Program-made: the position numbers and the translations under genes | NCBI GenBank assembly: GCA_026873275.1 | Contig: JANTUC010000001.1 | Coordinates: 1,488,001-1,552,000, forward strand | DNA: 64,000 nt | Source: Pseudopithomyces maydicus | Taxonomy: Eukaryota; Ascomycota; Dothideomycetes; Pleosporales; Didymosphaeriaceae | Direction of reading: 5' to 3' | Part shown: positions 13,301 through 25,190 of the stretch, piece by piece | How the letters are laid out: the number at the start of each line of letters is the position of its first letter | How positions within the stretch are numbered: the stretch's first letter is position 1 | The notes under the pieces: generated by a model | Databases searched by the model: none | The model's input: only the letters and a program-made list of their open reading frames with translations | Told to the model about the DNA's origin: nothing

Positions 13301-16300
13301 GAGTGTCTCGTAAATTAAATTCCCAGGGGGCACCAAGGTTGCCAAACGAACGACGAGTGACAACCTCATCATCAAGCTCAGCGACAAAGCTTATGAGTTT
13401 CTTGATTTCATCATCACCGATAGCTGGGAACACCTTGCGGCAAATGAGCGAAAGGTCTTCGGGCCGAAAGACGTCAGCATAAACAACATTGAATCGGTTG
13501 ACAAATGATGCAGGGAGACCTTTGCGCCCACCTCCCTGGTGATGCGGGTTTTGTGCTGCGAAAACGCGGAAATGTGGGTGCTTGTGGAACGTCTGGTCAA
13601 GTTCCGAGATGTACACCTCACCACGGTGGTCGAGCACAGCATTGAGACCCTCAAGTACAGATTGGGATGCAAGATTCATCTCGTCCAACAACACCCAGTC
13701 ACCGTTCTTCATGGCTTTGAGAAAGGGAGCATCACGCCAAGCGAATGTTCCGGCTTGTCCGCCTTCGACAGGGACGTCGGATCCGAATAAATCCATGAGA
13801 TCGGTCTGCTCGGAAAGATTAAGACGAGTGAGAGGCTTTCCGATGGCTCTTGCGATGGCCGTAACCAATGTTGTCTTACCGACACCAGGGTTGCCCTCGA
13901 GCAAAATTGGCTTCGACAATTGCAAAGCACGTAAGACTCTTGTCGCATTCGAACGAGTAGTAGGAGCCTCTAGCGAGAAGCTGACGTCCTCGCTCGTTGT
14001 TGGAGAGACTTTCTGAATCGAGAAAGGTCCAAGTTGGAAAGCGTCCGCGGTTGACACGACTTGGTTAGAACCAAAGTATATTGCGGTGATGTCTTGGTCA
14101 AGTAATTCGCTCAATTTACGCAGACACGCTTGCCTCTCCTCGTCAATCGATGCTGCAGAGATTGCAAGCAAGCCAGCCGGGTTCGCACCAAGAGTGTCAA
14201 TGAAAACCATAGCAGCACCATGTACGATGCCAAAAACAGGCTCTTCATCCTTCGAGTTATTGATAAACGTAACCCAAGCAAGTGTGTCTCGAATTGATAT
14301 GGACGAAGCAGCTGAAGTGTTGTACTTTGCGTTGAACCACTGGGAGAAACTGACTAGGACTCCAGAATGTTGTACAGCGCTTGGCTTCAGCTTTGATCGC
14401 ACAATCTCTTCAATGTCATCCTTGTCAGACATGGCAGGAACCCAGATTTCCGTGAAGCGATTACGTAGAGCAGGCGAAAGTTCTTTCTTTCCGTAATCGC
14501 CACCAGGGTTCATAGTAGCAAGGAATTGAAAGCCCTCACTTCCAGTGACTAGAGAGTCCACGGGACCTTTTTCAGCAAGCAATAGGGTGCGCGACGATTC
14601 GAGAACACTGTTGAGACGCTCGAGCACAGAGTCGTCAGCGAGTGAGATCTCGTCCAGCAAGAAATATTGTCCAGACTTCATGGCATGCACTAGACTTCCA
14701 TCGGCCCACTCAAACAAGGCTGCAGCCTTGATCCTGTTTGCGTGAATCTCTTCACGATGTGCTGGAGATATGAGATCGAGCGCATCTGGTCTCTCGGCCA
14801 GGAATCGATCGTAAAGCTCAAGTAGGTCCAATAATCCTGGAGCGACTTCTGATAAACCAAGATGAGGAACCAACGTTTCTTGTAATTGTCTGTAGAGAAG
14901 ATCCTCAATGGCAGCTCTGTTACGTATCGGTCTTTGGGCTCCAATTAAATCACCCGTTTCGGTATTCTGGTGTGCGTTCACAATGTGTAACTGCTTTCCG
15001 AATGCATCCGCAAGCATCTGGCACACAGTAGTCTTTCCACAACCCGTTTCTCCCACGAGCAGAACGGGTTCGTTGTTGCGAATAGCATGAGCGACGAGCA
15101 CAAAAAGCCTTCGCATGGCTCTAGTCCAGACAACACTCGTATCGGCACCAGCTGTCTGTTTGCAAAGTTGGATCTCTGGTGAAGCCTCCTCGCTGAACAT
15201 GAATTCTTCGTCCACCGTGACTTTCGGTCCTTTCTTGCTCATGACGGTCTCCATGATTTTCTTAACAGCTACTCGCTCTTCCTCTTTTCGAACACGTTCA
15301 GCTAGCAGCATATACCCGTTATTCGCGAGGTCTTGGATAGTATCCGCTTTCCGTTGCGCCCAGCGGAAAAGATCTCGCAGCGTCGCGAAACTCTTTTGCT
15401 CAAATATCCGGTTCTCTTGTCGCAAAATCGAAAGCTCTTGATACACGCTTACAATGCGCTTACACCACGATTCGGGTATCATCGTGCGCCGGTGCAAGAT
15501 TTCAGTGAGCTCTTCGACCGGTATATCATCGAAGTGGAGCTCAAGGAAACGGTTTCGGAAGGCTCTTGACAGAGCCTTACGTCCACCATACAGACCAGCG
15601 GGATTCTGTGTCGCGAACAACATGAAATCTTCATGCGGACGAACGACTTCCTGTGTTTCCGGTATCAACAACTCCCTATTATCATCGAGCAATCGATTGA
15701 GTGCTTCGAGTACGTCCGTTGGCGCCAGATTGAGCTCATCAAGCACAATCCAGTGTCCCTCTCTTAACGCCCGAACAAGAATGCCCTCTTGGAAGGTCAG
15801 TTTACCATCAGCACCGGATATGTAAGAACCAAGATATTCTTGCAGATCAGTATGCTCGTGGTTATTGATACGAACAAACTTATTTCCAGACCGTTTCGCC
15901 AGATACTCTATCATACTGGTCTTTCCAGATGATGTAGGACCCTGAATCAAAACAGGGTAGCGGCGCGTCGAGGATGCTCGAATCAGGTTATTCATATTGC
16001 GCTGGACAAAAGGCGTGATAATATAATGAGCTTGCTCTTCTACAGGCTGGGCACCCTGGCGAAGCCAGTAATGGCCTTGTCGCACATAGCCCCTACCATC
16101 GCTGGGCTGGAGGAGCGGTTTTCCAAGCTCTGCTTTCAGGATTGACTTCTGAGGGAAGAGGATATCCTTAATGAGAGGCGCAACTAAATCTTCTGAAGCC
16201 TTGCCAAGGAATGTGAGAAAGCTCATGTGGAAACCTTCGAACAGCGCGCGTCGCAATGTACATAACGGGGCAATCTCACGAGCATAATAGAGTGTCCGAG

Positions 16301-19084
16301 TCAACGTTCGAAGACTGAAATGCGCCTTCTGATCTGCTCCGTCCACTAGCATGTTGGCCCTGGCTAATTCTTGGATCTTCAGATATAGCTTTGTCACATC
16401 GGAAGCTACCCGGACGACTGTAGAATCAACGGTATCGCCACCAAGATATTTCTCTACAATATTCTGCAGACTCTTTTTGTCGCTATCCGGGCTCTCTACA
16501 TAGAGCTCAGTAAAGCGAGATCGAATGCCAGGAGGAAGATCTTTTTGCCCACGTCGGTCGCCGGGTTCATAGCCGCGAAAACTCTAAAATCCGGATGGGC
16601 GACTATTCTCTCGACGTTGCCTGTTTCTGTGAGAAGGAGGGAAGGTGCACCATCTGGCCCACCGCCTAGGAGATCCGCAAGCGCTTCAAGCGTGTCCGAA
16701 GATGCCAAGTTAATCTCATCCAGCAGGACCCAATCGCCGTTTCTAACAGCTTTGACGATGTTGCCCTCAAGGAACGAGAAGGCAAATGCTTCCGAGCCAT
16801 TTGCAAGCTGCGCTTCAAGATTGTGCAAATCCGTGGCGAACTTGTCCCAACGTGGCCCAAGGAAGGTAGCCGGGAGGGTATCGACCTTGCGCTTCTTCTT
16901 TGGCTGGCCACCATCAGGATCTGGCGATGATGTTCGAGACTCGTGCGCTTTCCGTGCCGTATCGACCATTTTCAAGGCTTCCCGCCAGAGATTGCAGACT
17001 CCTTTCCAGTTGCCTTTCGCAACGCGCTTTCCAAGCATTTCGATAAAACGTTGATTCTTCTTGCGAGAAAAGGTTACGTCGAAAAGAGTATCGAATTCGT
17101 CCTTCATAGGGATCACCAGGCTTCGGACGTTGACAGGCTTGTAACCTCCCAGTAAATCACCACTTTCACTCTGCTGCGACAGATTGAACGCTACCAGCTT
17201 TCGCCCAAGCTGCTCGGCAAGATACTGAATACACGTTGTCTTTCCAGTACCGGTTTCACCAACAAGTAGTAATGATTCTTGACGGTCTACTGCTACAGCG
17301 ATTTTTTCAAGTAAGCGTAAGGTGTATCCGTTGGTAGAGAATGGTCTACTGGGAGTGTTCCGCTTTGCAACTTTGTGTTTCGAGAGACGCGTCCTTCCAA
17401 TACGTATGGTACCAGAAGTCGTGGTTTTTGGTGGCGCCTCAAGCTTTACCTCTCGGTTATGGACAAGGTGATCTCGTCGCTGCGGGTCAATGTGCAGCTC
17501 TTCCGCTACACAGGACATTACTCGTGCCCTAGCTTGTTCGCTACGCAGACTGCCAGCGAAACAATCGAATGCTTCCATAAATATATCGTCCTTCTGAGCA
17601 TCACTGAAAGACGACGAATATGATAGCAAAGCTGCGATGCGGTCACACCATTTCAGTAGATCTCGTGGGGTAAGAGCTCGCAAGGAAGTGCCATTCTCGG
17701 AAGAGAACTTGGGGTCGGAATACAGTTGAAGCAGGCGAGCGTACACTGCCATAATTCCGGGGGCATGCTTCCCGATTGCAGGGTACCTCTTCTGAATGAT
17801 AAATTCGAATTCGGCGAGTTCGGGCATATGAATGGTGATTGATTTCCAGAACCGGTGTCCAATCATGTTTTGGCGTGGTATGATTTCCTGGCCACGCGGA
17901 TTGAGCGTGCTTCGCATGGTTGCAATGATTCGGAATCCTCGCGCAGCTCGAATAGTCTCTCCTCTGCTAGGAATGAGCAACTCGCCGCGTTCGATCAAAG
18001 GCAACAATGTACTGATGACCTCATTCGGAGCGCGATCCAAGTCCTCGATAAAGATCCATCGTCCTTCTCGTACAGCTGTCGTGAGAACACCGGGTCGCCA
18101 GCTGAAGGTGCCAGGCTTTGCTCCGGTGGCGTACATGCCGACAAGGAGTTTAGCATCGCTCTGTTCGTTCAGATGGAGAGTGACCATGGTGTCCAGTTTG
18201 TTCAGCTGCCATGCCAGGTACCGCGTGAGTAGTGTTTTACCAGATCCCGCAAGGCCGGTGAGTAAAATCGGGCTGCTGCCCAACAATGCCCGAGCGACAT
18301 TTTGCAAGTTGGATTCTGTAGTCGGTGTTGAGTAAAGCTCTAGTTGTCCTCTTTTGGATGGCGCTCCGTCAAGACGCGGTAGGAGAACACCACTAATATT
18401 GGCCGTGAACGGAGAAAGTTCCCTGAACATATGCGAAGAGTATGGTTCTGATACCTGGGACCGCTTCTCACGCAAGCGAGTTTGTAGGTCTTTCCATCTC
18501 TTTTCTTCCCACAATACAAGAAATCGGTAATCAATCGTCTTTCCTTCCCATTCTCCTTCAATCGCATCATCGCCAAGCACTCTCTTCAGCATCTCTTGCA
18601 CTGCATGATCGGCAGCATGTACGTAGAGGCAGAAATTCCTAACTGCCAGGTAGCGTACCACCCGATTAGGGTGCTGGAAAAGCTGTTCCAAAACAGCCAA
18701 CCGTACATGCTTCGCGAAACTTCGGCAGTCGAAACTCAGCAGCCGAAACAATCCTAGAAGGGCCTGGCACAACTCGCGCTCCGGTACCTCGCTCAAATCC
18801 CGTCTCTTGATAGCTGTCTGTTGGGAACCGAGAAATGACACCTGGGGGCTTATCGCAAGCTTTTCGGCATGTTCCGCAAGGTGTGGAGCAAGTGGTAATA
18901 TTCTTCCATATGCGGCGATCTCTAGTTCAGGTGCGATTTTGTCGCTCATCCACCTCGTGCAGACTTCCACGAACAAGTCTTCATATTGAATAAATAGATC
19001 ATCGGTGCGCTCAGGTCTCCAACTCCTGGACGAGAGCCACTCAAGGTTCACCGTTTTACCGGCCTGGGGCGTGCTGTTGCTCAT
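4360..19084 (-). CDS. MDN1: Midasin (Rea1/Mdn1), dynein-like AAA+ ATPase of 60S biogenesis, with one apparent one-base deletion
   Basis: Two exons, 19084..11271 and 11139..4360, intron 11270..11140 (131 nt, GTAAGT...TATAG, phase 0), about 4864 aa, close to the roughly 4900 aa of yeast Rea1. Six AAA+ P-loops are visible in order: GLAGSGKT (about 18240), GETGTGKT (17255), GPTSSGKT (15920), GETGCGKT (15040), GNPGVGKT (13890) and GPPGSGKT (12970). A long linker follows, then a very acidic D/E-rich region (about 6990-5300), and a C-terminal MIDAS/VWA domain with DDSKSM (about 5025). Known role: ATP-driven removal of Rsa4 and Ytm1 from pre-60S particles in nucleus and nucleolus; essential. The frame breaks at A5 (16542-16546), between NPATDVG and DLPPGIRSRF of AAA2; one extra A restores the conserved GKKDLPPG. 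Because the gene is essential, an assembly error is by far the likeliest cause. Divergent promoter shared with bL12m. Confidence 0.97.
11140..11270 (-). other. MDN1 intron
   Basis: The donor GTAAGT at 11270 and acceptor TATAG ending at 11140 join ELIK to ALNNAVIELE in phase 0. It is the only intron I find in this 14.7-kb gene. Confidence 0.9.
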
Positions 19085-19388
19085 TTTGTGATAATCTGAA
19101 TGCGCAGAATTCGGGCCGGCTTCCCATAATTCTCGGTAGTGCGTCTTATTCCAGGGATATACAGCACAGCGCCGGGGATTTCCAGATTTCCGGGGTCCTA
19201 GGAGCCGGTAAATGTGGTGTTGTAGAATGTCGCCGCACGACTATCAAAAAGTTCGAGGCGTGAACTTTCTCGCCAAGGCGCTAGTCCTAATCCACGCCTT
19301 TCCGCTCCGCAAAATCTCGCGAACCTCAAGGCTCAAGCTGCTCACGCATCCCGTCCATCAACGCATCCATTGCAATCTCGCCGTCGAC
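19085..19388. promoter_or_regulatory. Divergent promoter region MDN1 / bL12m
   Basis: Only 304 bp separate the two divergent ATGs, so both promoters and both 5' UTRs lie here. It contains a repeated ATTTCC block flanked by GGGG (about 19170-19197). The assignment as a shared promoter is inferred from spacing and orientation only; I recognise no specific factor site. Confidence 0.6.
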
Positions 19389-20106
19389 ATGTCCGCCCCT
19401 GCATCTCGCGCCCTCAGGCGCTGCGTCTGCTCCGCCAAGCCCAGCTCGTCGTACCTCCGCCCCACAGCCGCCTTCGCACAGCAAAGGATAGCCCAAAGAT
19501 GGCAGTCGACCGATGCCGCCGCCGCGCCGACAAACCCCAAGATTGCGACCATTGTGGACCAGATTAGCCAGCTGACTTTGCTGGAGACGGCAGATCTCGT
19601 GTCAACATTGAAGGTATGACATGCACGTCTGTTGGGTGGCAGGAAGAGAGGAGAGTCGCGTCAGGAAGAAAGCCAGCGCTCCAATGGCAGCTGTGCATGT
19701 CTTCTGAACCCTCAATTGCTGCTCCTCGAGACCGCTTGTCTCTAATATTCAACACGTGCTGACCGTGGTGTCATAGACCCGCCTGAACATCCCTGACATG
19801 CCCATGGGTGGCTTTGTTGCAGGCCCCGCAGGTGGTGCCCCTGCCGCTGCCCCCGTTGAAGAGGAGGAAGCCGCTCCTGCTGCCGCCGAGAAGACCCTGT
19901 TCAACCTCAAGCTCGAGAAGTTCGATGCCGCCTCGAAGCCCAAGGTCATCAAGGAGATCAAGGCCATGCTTGGCCTCTCCCTGGTGGACTCTAAGAAGTT
20001 TGTGGAGAGCGTGCCCAAGACCATGAAGGAGGGTGTGCCCAAGGAGGATGCGGAGAAGATTGTAGAGACGCTCAAGGCATTGGGCGCAACAGTCATCATG
20101 GAGTAA
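19389..20106 (+). CDS. MNP1: Mitochondrial large-subunit ribosomal protein bL12m
   Basis: Two exons, 19389..19613 and 19777..20106, intron 19614..19776 (163 nt, GTATGA, branch CTGAC, acceptor ATAG), 184 aa. The first about 40 residues are rich in Arg, Ser and Ala without acidic residues, as expected of a mitochondrial targeting peptide (ending near QRWQST). Then follows the L7/L12 N-terminal dimerisation helix (ISQLTLLETADLVSTLK), an Ala/Pro/Glu hinge (GGAPAAAPVEEEE) and the C-terminal L12 fold (EKTLFNLKLEKFDAASKPKVIKEI, then LGLSLVDSKKFVESVP). It forms the stalk of the mitoribosome that recruits translational GTPases. The start was chosen because the upstream in-frame ATG at 19212 would add a peptide lacking targeting character and would sit close to the MDN1 start. 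Symbol follows yeast MNP1/MRPL12. Confidence 0.95.
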
Positions 20107-20491
20107 ACTGCATCAGGTAGAGACCATGTTGGGCTGTCGGGCGTAGTGGAATGCATACATTTAAAGATATGAAGGCGTGTACGAGATGTTACGGGGACTG
20201 AAGGCGAGTTACCAGGACAGAAGAGATGTACTATATCACCAGCATTTGCGCATGTACAGATATGTAACATTGGAAAGGATAAGATCCTAGCTGTATTCTT
20301 TCCTCATGAGAATAGCCCAGAGTGTATGATGGTTTCTGCAGTATGCTAACGCCGAAAAAATGCCTGTGGTATCTCCCAATCAGTTTACAAATAAGACCCA
20401 GACGCCCCTCTTCATATGATTTTCCTACAGCTCTCATTAGCCTCCGTCAGCTGCTATCCGCCTTAGCTTCTTCCAACCTCGCATTGGGATA
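20107..20491. other. Intergenic between convergent bL12m and CTK3 genes
   Basis: This 385-bp stretch carries the 3' ends of both genes. No ORF or repeat of interest is visible. Confidence 0.5.
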
Positions 20492-21189
20492 CTATCCAAA
20501 TGCGATTGTCTGCTTGCGCTCTTGCAGATCTTCGGCAGCAGCTACGTAGTCATCCTCTCCAATGTCGGACGCCTCCTCCCATAGTCGATCCATTTCGGCT
20601 TCGTTCTCACCTGGAACAGCCCATATACTCTCCCGGGCGCGCTTATGCCGTTCGCGATCTTCCTCAATGCGCTGCTCGATCTGCCGCTTGTCCAATCTCA
20701 AGTGCCCGTTTCTTCGGCTGGGTGTTCCATCGCTATCGCCGCTGATGAACAAGTTCCCCTCGCCTCCCTCCTTTTCCCTCTCCTTGATAACCTCTTCCAG
20801 CTCTCCCACGGTCTCCTTTTCTAACACACCCTCTCGCCCATGCCGCCAAGTACCTTTCTCACCACCCGGACGTTTGCAGCACCGCCTCCACTCCCGTCTG
20901 CTGGTACGACAGCATCCACGACCCGCATTATATCCCTCTGCATCATCCGCACAAACTCCAATGCGCCTTCTTGCTTGGCGAGTGTAGTGAGCGTCTCGAT
21001 GAAATACATGATGTTGGCGCGAGCGTTGAACGAAGAGGTTTCAAGTTGCTCGAGAATACATGAGTGCAGGTCCTCGTCCATGGAGCGGTTTTTGAGTGCG
21101 TAGACGGCGGCGCGGTGATGCGTGGTGTGGGAGGCGGTAAGATGCTGAATGAGGGAGGTGAAACGGATGCGGACCTCGAAGGGGTCCAT
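20492..21189 (-). CDS. CTK3: CTD kinase I subunit gamma (Ctk3/Lsg1), one apparent one-base deletion
   Basis: Single exon, 232 aa after allowing one missing base. The N-terminal two thirds form the CID-like domain typical of Ctk3 (MDPFEVRIRFTSLIQHL, then SSFNARANIMYFIETL), and the C-terminal third is the charged conserved Ctk3 helix (QIEQRIEEDRERHKRARESIW). Ctk3 joins Ctk1 and Ctk2 in CTDK-I, which phosphorylates Ser2 of the RNA polymerase II CTD in the nucleus. The frame breaks at the run of three G (plus-strand CCC 20829-20831), where GMGER runs into a TAG; one more G gives GERGVLEKETVGEL and continues the family sequence. First ATG in the frame is 21189. It is divergent from the P5C reductase gene, with about 400 bp between ATGs. 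Confidence 0.88.
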
Positions 21190-21591
21190 TTTGCTTCCGT
21201 CGTATAGGTCACCAGGGGTGCGTGGGCCGAGTGAGCTGAGCGCGAGCTTCGATAGCTGTGTGGTTTTGTTGAAAGCCTGGAACGGGGCAGGCGCAGGGGG
21301 TCGTCCGAGACAGAGCTTGCAGGCCTCGGAAGGATGTAGCGAGTGGGTAGCAGACACGGCTGCGCGAGGTTTCCAGGGTGGAAGAGGGCGTTGTGTTGCG
21401 ATAAACGATATGCGAAAGATACACGTAGGGCGTGCGTCTGAAGCTCGAATGTTGAACCGCGTTTATCCATCCCGCACAGGCCACCCCGCGGGCGCGCCAG
21501 GTGGGATGCCCCAGCATTTATGAGTAGATGCTCCCACCCTGCAACTCTTCCCAACGACACATATCTCGGCCGTTCAGCTACTCGAATCAAC
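21190..21591. promoter_or_regulatory. Divergent promoter region CTK3 / PRO3
   Basis: A 402-bp GC-rich stretch between two divergent ATGs. Long reading frames through it on both strands lack any domain and start at non-ATG codons, so I treat it as promoter and 5' UTR. Confidence 0.5.
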
Positions 21592-22754
21592 ATGGCTTCT
21601 TCTCAAGATTCCAAGGGTCTAACATTGACCGTGCTCGGCTCCGGTACGTGTGTGATTTGTTCCACTTCGCAATGGCCCCGCACCAGTAGTCATGGGTGGT
21701 TCTATGATGGATCAATGGACCCAATCTCTACGATGAGAATTGACTATGGATTTATGAAGGCATTCTGATCCTACAGAGTCCATTTTCATAACTTCAAGCT
21801 TCCCAAAAACCACCGACTCACACCTTTGCTTCAACGCACAGTCATGCTGACCCCTCACCAGGCACAATGGGCATCGCCATAATGGGCGGCGTCATGGCCT
21901 CTCTCGCCGCCGCAAAGACACAAGCCGCCATCTCAGACGCACCCAAGGACACGCCGAACCTCCAGAACTTTGTCGCCTGCGACGCCTGGGCGCCAGCCGA
22001 ACAGAAGGTGAAGGATGCGCTGGGTCACTACAACTTCCCTCTCACGACTCTTACGAACAACAATCTCGAGGGTGCCCAGAAGGGTGATATCATTCTCCTC
22101 TCCTGCAAGCCCCACATCTTCAAGGATATTCTGGGCGAGGACGGCATGCGGGATGCTCTCAAGGGAAAGATTATTGTTAGCATATTGGCGGGTGTCACGC
22201 AGGAACAGATCGAGGGGTTCTTGTACCCTGATGGAGCGCCAGAGGATGCCTGCAGGGTGGTCAGAGTGATGCCCAACACGGCTTCGTTCGTCCGCGAATC
22301 CATGTCCGTCATTCAGACCAGCACACCTCCGCTCAAGCCTGAGCAGCACAAGTTGGTCGAATTCATCTTCTCCTCCATCGGCCGCGTTGTCACTCTTCCC
22401 CCCGCGCTCATGGATATCTCCACTGCGCTGTGCGGCTCTGGTCCCGCCTTCTTCGCCCTCGTTCTCGAGGCTGCGGCGGACGCTGGTGTAGCTATGGGGC
22501 TGCCGCGTGCAGAGGCACAGTTGATGGCTGCACAGACGATGCGCGGAACTACCGGTCTCGTTTTGGAGGGCAAGGAGCACCCGGCTATCTTGAGAGATAA
22601 GGTCAGCACACCTGGTGGATGCACCATTGGAGGTCTGCTGGCGCTGGAGGAGGGTGGCGTGAGGGGCGCATTCTCAAGAGCTGTTCGGGAGGCGACCTGC
22701 GTGGCCAGTCAGTTGGGGCAGGGCGTGAAGAACGTTAACGGTACAAGACATTGA
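21592..22754 (+). CDS. PRO3: Pyrroline-5-carboxylate reductase
   Basis: Two exons, 21592..21643 and 21862..22754, intron 21644..21861 (218 nt, GTACGT, branch CTGAC 13 nt before CAG), 314 aa. It catalyses the last step of proline synthesis, 1-pyrroline-5-carboxylate plus NAD(P)H to L-proline (EC 1.5.1.2), in the cytosol. Splicing reconstitutes the N-terminal dinucleotide-binding motif as VLGSGTMGIAIMGG. The signature at the C-terminal dimerisation domain is clear: CGSGPAFF, DAGVAMGLPRAEA, RDKVSTPGGCTIGGL. Length is within the family range. No frame problems. Confidence 0.95.
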
Positions 22755-23025
22755 GTTTCTGTAGAATGCAGGAGACATGTCTGTGGTGGACGCCTTTGCA
22801 GGCTCTAACGGAACCATGGAAATGGATTTTGAATAGGTCATTTATGCCTATCGCATCAATCAAGTATGACGAGATATCGACTGATGGTATGAAATGTATT
22901 ACAACCAATTTACGAATTTCAGATATCAAACAGGCCACCACGCATAAAGAAATCCTTGTCCACGAAATAAATACATCCACCTCAACCAAACGCTAGGCAG
23001 GCATTTTCCCTGGGCCTCGACCCAA

Positions 23026-25190
23026 CTAAAATCCTATATCTTGATCCATCATCCTAGCCTCGTCATCATCATAGGGGAGAAGCCCAACCCAATCCTCCTC
23101 GTCCCACTCTGGCTCCTCCCCCTCCCTCTCCCTCCTATCCCTCCTATACCTAAACATATCCCCCATATGGTCTCCAATCTCATGCTCTCTGGATCTAGGC
23201 CACAGAAACTGCATCCCAGGCTCCAGTTCATGCATTTCCTTTCTATACGGATCCTTGATGCACCTTGCCCTCGCGCTCAACTCCCCTGCCTCGTCTCGTG
23301 CAGGAGCCGCGCGAGGGTAGGGCGCTTCGTGGGAACCAGCTTGACGCAGCGCTGCACGAGCTTGTCGAGACGCGCAGAGTACATGTGGTCGTAGTCGATG
23401 CGGTGGGTGGGCGCGCGGTTGTCGTGCCAGTTGTAGGGGCGGGCGCCGCGGTCCATGAGGCCGAGGATGATGAGGCCGATGTTGAAGATGTGCGAGTGGA
23501 CGGAGATGGTGGTGCCGATTTCGTCGTCGTAGGTTTCTTCGGGCGCTTGGCCGATGAGTTGGAGTTGTTCCTGGTGTCCCAATACATGAGAATGGACTCG
23601 TATAGAAAGAGGGGGGGAAGGTCGAACTTACGGGAGGTCTCCATCCCTCCGTCCCATTCAACGCCTCACGATGATCGACCTCATACCTCATCTCTGTGTC
23701 CTCATCATGGCGCAAGCCAATGCCAAAATCCATCATTTTTGGGACGGGAAAAGCTGGGTAGTCATTGCTTGGGTCACCGAGAACGACGTTGGCGGCTTTG
23801 ATGTCGAGGTTTACGATGGATCTCCAGGTATCTTCTTTACAGTGTCTGCGGAGGCTATCGTTTGAGCGGGCGATGGTGTTATCGTTGATTTGCGTGTTGT
23901 TTGTGCCCATGTCGAGGTTGAAGAGAGCGACGGCGAGACCGCGGAAGACACGCCAGATGAAATATTCGGGGATGAACCTGTGTGTCTGTCAGCCTGTCGA
24001 ATGTCTGGGTATATATCGTGAAGGTAATCAAGATGAGATGCGAAGCACAAATGTTAAATTCGACGTACTTTCCATATACTCTGGCACTAACCATGAGATC
24101 GTGAAGGTCGCAATGGGGCGCATATTCGAGATATCCGTATAAAAGATGTGTGGGCGAGGGTGTGGGTCCTGTAGGTATCCGCATGCGAATAGAGCTTCCA
24201 TGACAAGTCAGTATGTAAGGTGATTTGATAGCTGTCAGATCTTTGTGGACGTCAAATTCTGCATCCCCATCCACTGCATCTTCGTAACTATAGTAGCCTT
24301 CGATCTTCGTAACTATGCGCTGGAACTGCTTGTTAGCATTTTCCAATCTGCGATGGATGGAAGAAATATCAACCTTTTTGAGATACCCATCGTTGTTTAT
24401 TGCGCAGAACAAGTGCACGATTCTGCGCTTGGGATTATTCCCTCCAGAACCAGGGCCCTGTTGGCAGAGAGTCTGCTCAAACACCCACCTCCGGCGCATG
24501 TTCAGATTCTCAAGGTTCTCGGTGATGTGTGTTATATCACCCCATGTAGGTGGGGAGTGTTCTTCCCCCTTGCCGTGATATGTGCTCTATCATTCGATTC
24601 ACGCGGCCGGCGGAAAAGTAATAGTTCTTCGGGTTCTATTTCATCGAGGATCTCTTCTGCAAATTTAATCATTGTGTTGAAAAGGTCATCTCTGTCTGCA
24701 TATCCATCAAGTTCCTGCGTAGCTTGCTCGACTGGATTGTGTCTTGTCAGTTAAAGTGTCAACTTTGAATTTGGCGGTATGCATACTCGTTATGTTTTCA
24801 TTCAAGTCAGCCAGCTGCCTACCAAGAAGGTAAAGCCCCATGCTACCCTCCTGCTCATTGATGTCGTATTCATACAGGTCCACCTGTCGAAGAAACTGAT
24901 GGAATGGATTTGTGTGTTGCAAATTGTAATTTAGGTAGAATTGTCTGTTCTGTTGATTTCCCCACCAACTTATGATTGTTTCGAAAGAAGCTAAAGTTGA
25001 GCGCACGTCAGTCACCATCGATATTTCTGACTTCTGAGCGCTTACGTGGTCTGCTGTTGACATTGTGAAAGAACAAATCAACTCCCGCGAAAAACAGCCT
25101 ACAATTGCGCTGTTCTTCTGGTGTTTGCTCTTGGACAAATGCCCTTTCCTCCGGGTCGAGACGCCATATCCGATGCTCATCTATCGACAT
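23026..25190 (-). CDS. Fungal protein-kinase-like protein (kinase A), two apparent one-base deletions
   Basis: Five exons: 25190..25046, 24990..24787, 24731..24069, 23977..23632, 23570..23026; all four introns (55, 55, 91, 61 nt) have GT-AG ends. Allowing one missing base in C5 24565-24569 and one in C4 23283-23286 gives 634 aa. The last 350 residues carry kinase landmarks: beta3 Lys in IVTKIEG (about residue 256), alphaC Glu in DAEFDVHKDL, hinge GYLEYAPHCDL, catalytic loop NLDIKAANVVL (HRD degenerate, but Asp, Lys and Asn kept), MMDFG, and GTEGWRPPEQ in place of APE. No glycine-rich loop is evident. The first 230 residues are a conserved region shared with the paralogue at 33.4-36.0 kb. Substrate and role unknown. 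No membrane segment. GTG at 25226 was rejected as start because an ATG follows at 25190. Confidence 0.75.

Noticed and set aside
16539..16550. Programmed -1 frameshift in MDN1 at GGC AAA AAG
   Set aside because: A slippery site would be possible, but no such recoding is known for midasin and the same one-base loss recurs at unrelated runs in nine other genes.
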